NCBI GenBank assembly: GCA_029859555.1
Contig: JAOUCV010000111.1
Coordinates: 1 to 7,109, forward strand
Reading direction: 5' to 3'
DNA from: Gammaproteobacteria bacterium
Lineage (GTDB): Bacteria > Pseudomonadota > Gammaproteobacteria > UBA9214
Length of the DNA stretch: 7,109 nt
The notes under the pieces are model-generated. The model was given only the letters and a program-made list of their open reading frames with translations. It had not been told where the DNA came from and did no database searches. Each line of letters opens with the position of its first letter. Position 1 is the first letter of the stretch. Made by a program: the position numbers and the translations under genes. Below are positions 5,353 through 7,109 of the stretch, piece after piece.

Positions 5353-6744
5353 ATGCATCACCTCCAGCACATAAATAGCCGGCACCTGTACATCTATAGA
5401 AAAGTACTTTTTTCTCTAATGCTAATGCTCTGCGTCCCAGGCACTAGCGCGCAACCGGTTACAGACATCAAACAACCCATTACACCGATTTCGACCATTG
5501 AAATTCCGGTGCAAATGTCTCTCGACCCACTTACCAAGGCAGCTGAAAAAACACTCCCGCAACAGGCGGGCAATTGGCACACCTGGAAAGACTGGCACGG
5601 GATAAAGTCTCAATACCGTGCCTGGCGTGGACCACTCAGCATTACGGCCTCGGAAGATGTATTACTTGTTCAGGCACATATCCGTTACTGGATAAGGGCA
5701 CGCAAAAAAATACTGGGTGCAGTAAGTCTGAAAGGCAGTTGCGGCGTCAATGAACCACCGCGACAGGCCGTGATTGGTATGCAGGTCCGCTTGGGATGGG
5801 GGTCGGACTGGACCGTGAGACCCGAGTTTCGCATCCTTCCGACACGGTTTCTTGACCGCTGTGAAATGACAATCGCAAATCTCGATGTCACGCCTCTCGT
5901 TGAAAAGGAATTCCGAAAGCAAATGCAGAAAAGCCTGCGCGCAGCGCTTCGGACACTTGCTCCCGGCATGAATACAGTCCGAAAACAGGCTCAGCGAACC
6001 TGGTCATTACTGCAAGAGCCAGTAGAACTCGGACAAGGCAACAGATTAATGTTCAAGCCGGTGAGTGCGGCGCTATCCGGCATAGCAGGCATGGGTAATA
6101 ACATTAACGCACACCTTGCCGTTGCCTTGCGGCCGACACTCGTATCAGGAGCTGAACCGTTGGGCAAACCAGTACCACTGCCACCACTTGAACGATATTA
6201 CCCGCACTCTCCAGGACTGAACCTTCACCTGAGCGTAAATCTGGATTTTGCAAGCATCAACCGGGGGTTATCCAACACCCTTTCCGCACGTCCCTTTGAC
6301 ATCCATGGCCAAAAAGTGGACATCAAAACATTCACACTCACGGGTAGCGGCCAGGAAATCAGAGCACGAGTAGTGTTGATCGGCGAAGTCGCAGGAACGA
6401 TAAATTTGCGTGCAATGTTGGTTTATAACCATGAAGAACAGGGGCTGGAATTGCAAGACCTGACATTTGACTATGTTGCAAATAATTCCGCTATAGCTCT
6501 GTTAGACGAGTCGTTTCATGATTACATCCGTCAGGCTCTGGAAGGTGCGGCCAACCAGGCATTACAACAGTATCTCGACCTGCTTGGTGAACGCATTGAA
6601 ACAGCCTTGGAAAGAATTATGCCGGCAGGCGTATTGCTGGACATGTCTGCCCTGCAGTTACGTAACCTACAAATTCACATTACACAACAAAGTATCACAC
6701 TGGATGGAGCCACCACAGGAAGCGCCCGCTTCATATTGCGCTGA
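5353..6744 (+). CDS. Secreted DUF4403-family protein
   Basis: The 463-residue protein has a Sec signal peptide (basic Arg16-Lys17, hydrophobic 18-29, probable cleavage after TSA at 31-33). The mature part resembles DUF4403 (PF14356 type): it opens with STIEIPVQMSLDPL (47-60) and has Cys130 and Cys170 placed for a disulfide, with the NLDVTPLVE segment after the second. A second, similar unit begins at 288 (GLNLHLSVNLDFASINRGL), so the protein is probably an internal duplication of an elongated beta-rich fold. The family's biochemical role is unknown to me; lipid or hydrophobic-ligand binding in the periplasm is a structural guess. The ATG at 5353 is the natural start, since an in-frame TAA lies just upstream at 5341. 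It has no evident ribosome binding site. It lies outside the repeat-bracketed block. No terminator is visible after it, and 6745-6790 holds nothing I recognise. Confidence 0.75.
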   Translation: MHHLQHINSRHLYIYRKVLFSLMLMLCVPGTSAQPVTDIKQPITPISTIEIPVQMSLDPLTKAAEKTLPQQAGNWHTWKDWHGIKSQYRAWRGPLSITASEDVLLVQAHIRYWIRARKKILGAVSLKGSCGVNEPPRQAVIGMQVRLGWGSDWTVRPEFRILPTRFLDRCEMTIANLDVTPLVEKEFRKQMQKSLRAALRTLAPGMNTVRKQAQRTWSLLQEPVELGQGNRLMFKPVSAALSGIAGMGNNINAHLAVALRPTLVSGAEPLGKPVPLPPLERYYPHSPGLNLHLSVNLDFASINRGLSNTLSARPFDIHGQKVDIKTFTLTGSGQEIRARVVLIGEVAGTINLRAMLVYNHEEQGLELQDLTFDYVANNSAIALLDESFHDYIRQALEGAANQALQQYLDLLGERIETALERIMPAGVLLDMSALQLRNLQIHITQQSITLDGATTGSARFILR

Positions 6745-6790
6745 CCGTATGAGATAAACACTTGCTGGATTACAGGTTATTAACCCACAC

Positions 6791-6822
6791 GACTCATAAT
6801 CCCCTGGTCGAAGGTTCGAGTC
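6791..6822 (+). pseudogene. tRNA-Met(CAT) internal fragment, remnant 3
   Basis: The segment reads GACTCATAATC, then CCCTGGTCGAAGG, then TTCGAGTC. It contains a canonical anticodon loop CTCATAA with anticodon CAT (6795-6797), the variable region and most of the T arm, and stops after the first base of the 3' T-stem strand. Unlike remnants 1 and 2, it keeps the true anticodon loop, which identifies all three as tRNA-Met. The 5' half and the acceptor end are missing. The break on the right coincides exactly with the left end of the IS21-like miniature element. Confidence 0.75.
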
Positions 6823-6984
6823 TGTTAATTTGCATCCAAAAGTGACCCACCATTTGTACCGAAAAATGTCCCACCAAAACAGCTGTAAGTATTTGGTTAT
6901 AGAATAATGATTTTCCGCAGTGATGGGTCAGAGCAGAATGCAAATATCTGCCACTACTGGCTTCAATTTCGGTGCAAATCAACA
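6823..6984. mobile_element. Miniature (non-autonomous) IS21-type element, 162 bp
   Basis: The ends are inverted repeats: TGTTAATTTGCA (6823-6834) and TGCAAATCAACA (6973-6984), 11 of 12 bases paired. Next to the left end are two tandem 24-base repeats (6828-6851 and 6852-6875; ATTTGCATCCAAAAGTGACCC and related), 19 of 24 identical. Inverted, related 24-mers lie at the right end (6922-6945 and 6956-6979). Multiple terminal repeats of this kind starting with TG and ending with CA are the hallmark of IS21-family ends. The interior has no istA or istB reading frame, so movement would need a helper in trans. It interrupts tRNA-Met remnant 3. I see no clear target-site duplication, which may reflect age or later deletion. 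Confidence 0.6.
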
Positions 6985-7020
6985 ACATGCCATCCTGTCC
7001 ACAAGGGCGTTCGTCACTGA

Positions 7021-7109
7021 TTAATCACCATATAGCGAATTAACCCCTTCATACTTATTGTCCTTTGGTACGTTAGGGTAAGAGCCATCGGGTCGGTTCA
7101 TTCTGCCGT
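7021..7109 (-). CDS. Possible 3' end of a minus-strand gene, cut by the window
   Basis: On the minus strand the frame runs from the window edge to a TAA at 7021-7023 and ends NVPKDNKYEGVNSLYGD. The composition (Asp, Asn, Tyr, Gly, Pro) looks like a real C-terminus rather than random translation, but only about 28 codons are visible and I recognise no family. An ATG at 7101 could also be the start of a 26-residue peptide. It is reported because the frame is open to the edge; the claim is weak. The stretch 6985-7020 shows nothing. Confidence 0.25.
   Translation of the reverse strand, partial: GRMNRPDGSYPNVPKDNKYEGVNSLYGD

Noticed and set aside
6794..6988. Minus-strand frame ending NRLEPSTRGL
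   Set aside because: Antisense of tRNA-Met remnant 3 and of the miniature IS21-type element; no protein logic.
6985..7003. Possible continuation of the tRNA-Met acceptor end after the miniature element (CCATCCTGTCCACAA against CCTTCCAGGCCCACCA)
   Set aside because: Only about two thirds of the bases agree and gaps are needed; too weak to claim.
6908..7018. Short frame from ATG at 6908 as an istA start
   Set aside because: The translation (MIFRSDGSEQNANICHYW) has no helix-turn-helix or other IstA feature and runs through the right terminal repeats.
1..7109. CRISPR array, intact tRNA or rRNA gene, integrase, toxin-antitoxin pair
   Set aside because: I looked for regular spacers, full cloverleafs, tyrosine-recombinase motifs and small gene pairs on both strands and found none.

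Overview
This window looks like an accessory stretch of a gammaproteobacterial chromosome. The clues are 3' fragments of tRNA genes that match gammaproteobacterial tRNA-Met(CAT) and tRNA-Asn, lipoprotein signal peptides with clear lipoboxes, a good sigma70-type promoter, and IS30- and IS21-type remnants. I cannot name a genus. No integrase, complete transposase, rRNA, intact tRNA or CRISPR array is visible.

Layout. Bases 1-632 are a scar zone without an intact gene. It holds the last codons of an IS30-type transposase (minus strand), then copy 1 of a ~284-bp repeat ending in the 3' half of a tRNA-Met gene, and 49 bp further on the 3' half of a tRNA-Asn gene. Bases 633-1790 encode an alpha/beta-hydrolase lipoprotein, followed by a rho-independent terminator. 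A 55-residue basic small protein (2080-2247) with a good ribosome binding site comes next. A promoter at 2457-2484, with two copies of a 9-bp direct repeat just upstream, drives a two-gene unit: a multi-pass membrane glycerophosphodiester phosphodiesterase (2531-4405) and, overlapping its end, a small phospholipase A2-like lipoprotein (4392-4973). Copy 2 of the repeat, about 93% identical to copy 1 and gap-free against it, lies 35 bp after that gene. A secreted DUF4403-type protein (5353-6744) follows. The right end has a third tRNA-Met fragment (6791-6822) interrupted by a 162-bp transposase-less element with IS21-type ends (6823-6984), then possibly the 3' end of a minus-strand gene running off the window.

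How it may work together. The main genes all appear to act in the cell envelope, and three are lipid- or ester-related by motif. A PLA2-type enzyme would deacylate phospholipids, and a GDPD would split the resulting glycerophosphodiesters to glycerol-3-phosphate and an alcohol. This makes 2531-4973 a plausible phospholipid-turnover operon. The hydrolase and the DUF4403 protein are envelope neighbours of unproven role. The hydrolase, the small protein and the GDPD-PLA2 pair sit between two same-orientation repeats ending in tRNA 3' ends. That arrangement is typical of old site-specific integration at tRNA genes and suggests the block was brought in, or could be lost, as a unit. This last point is inference.
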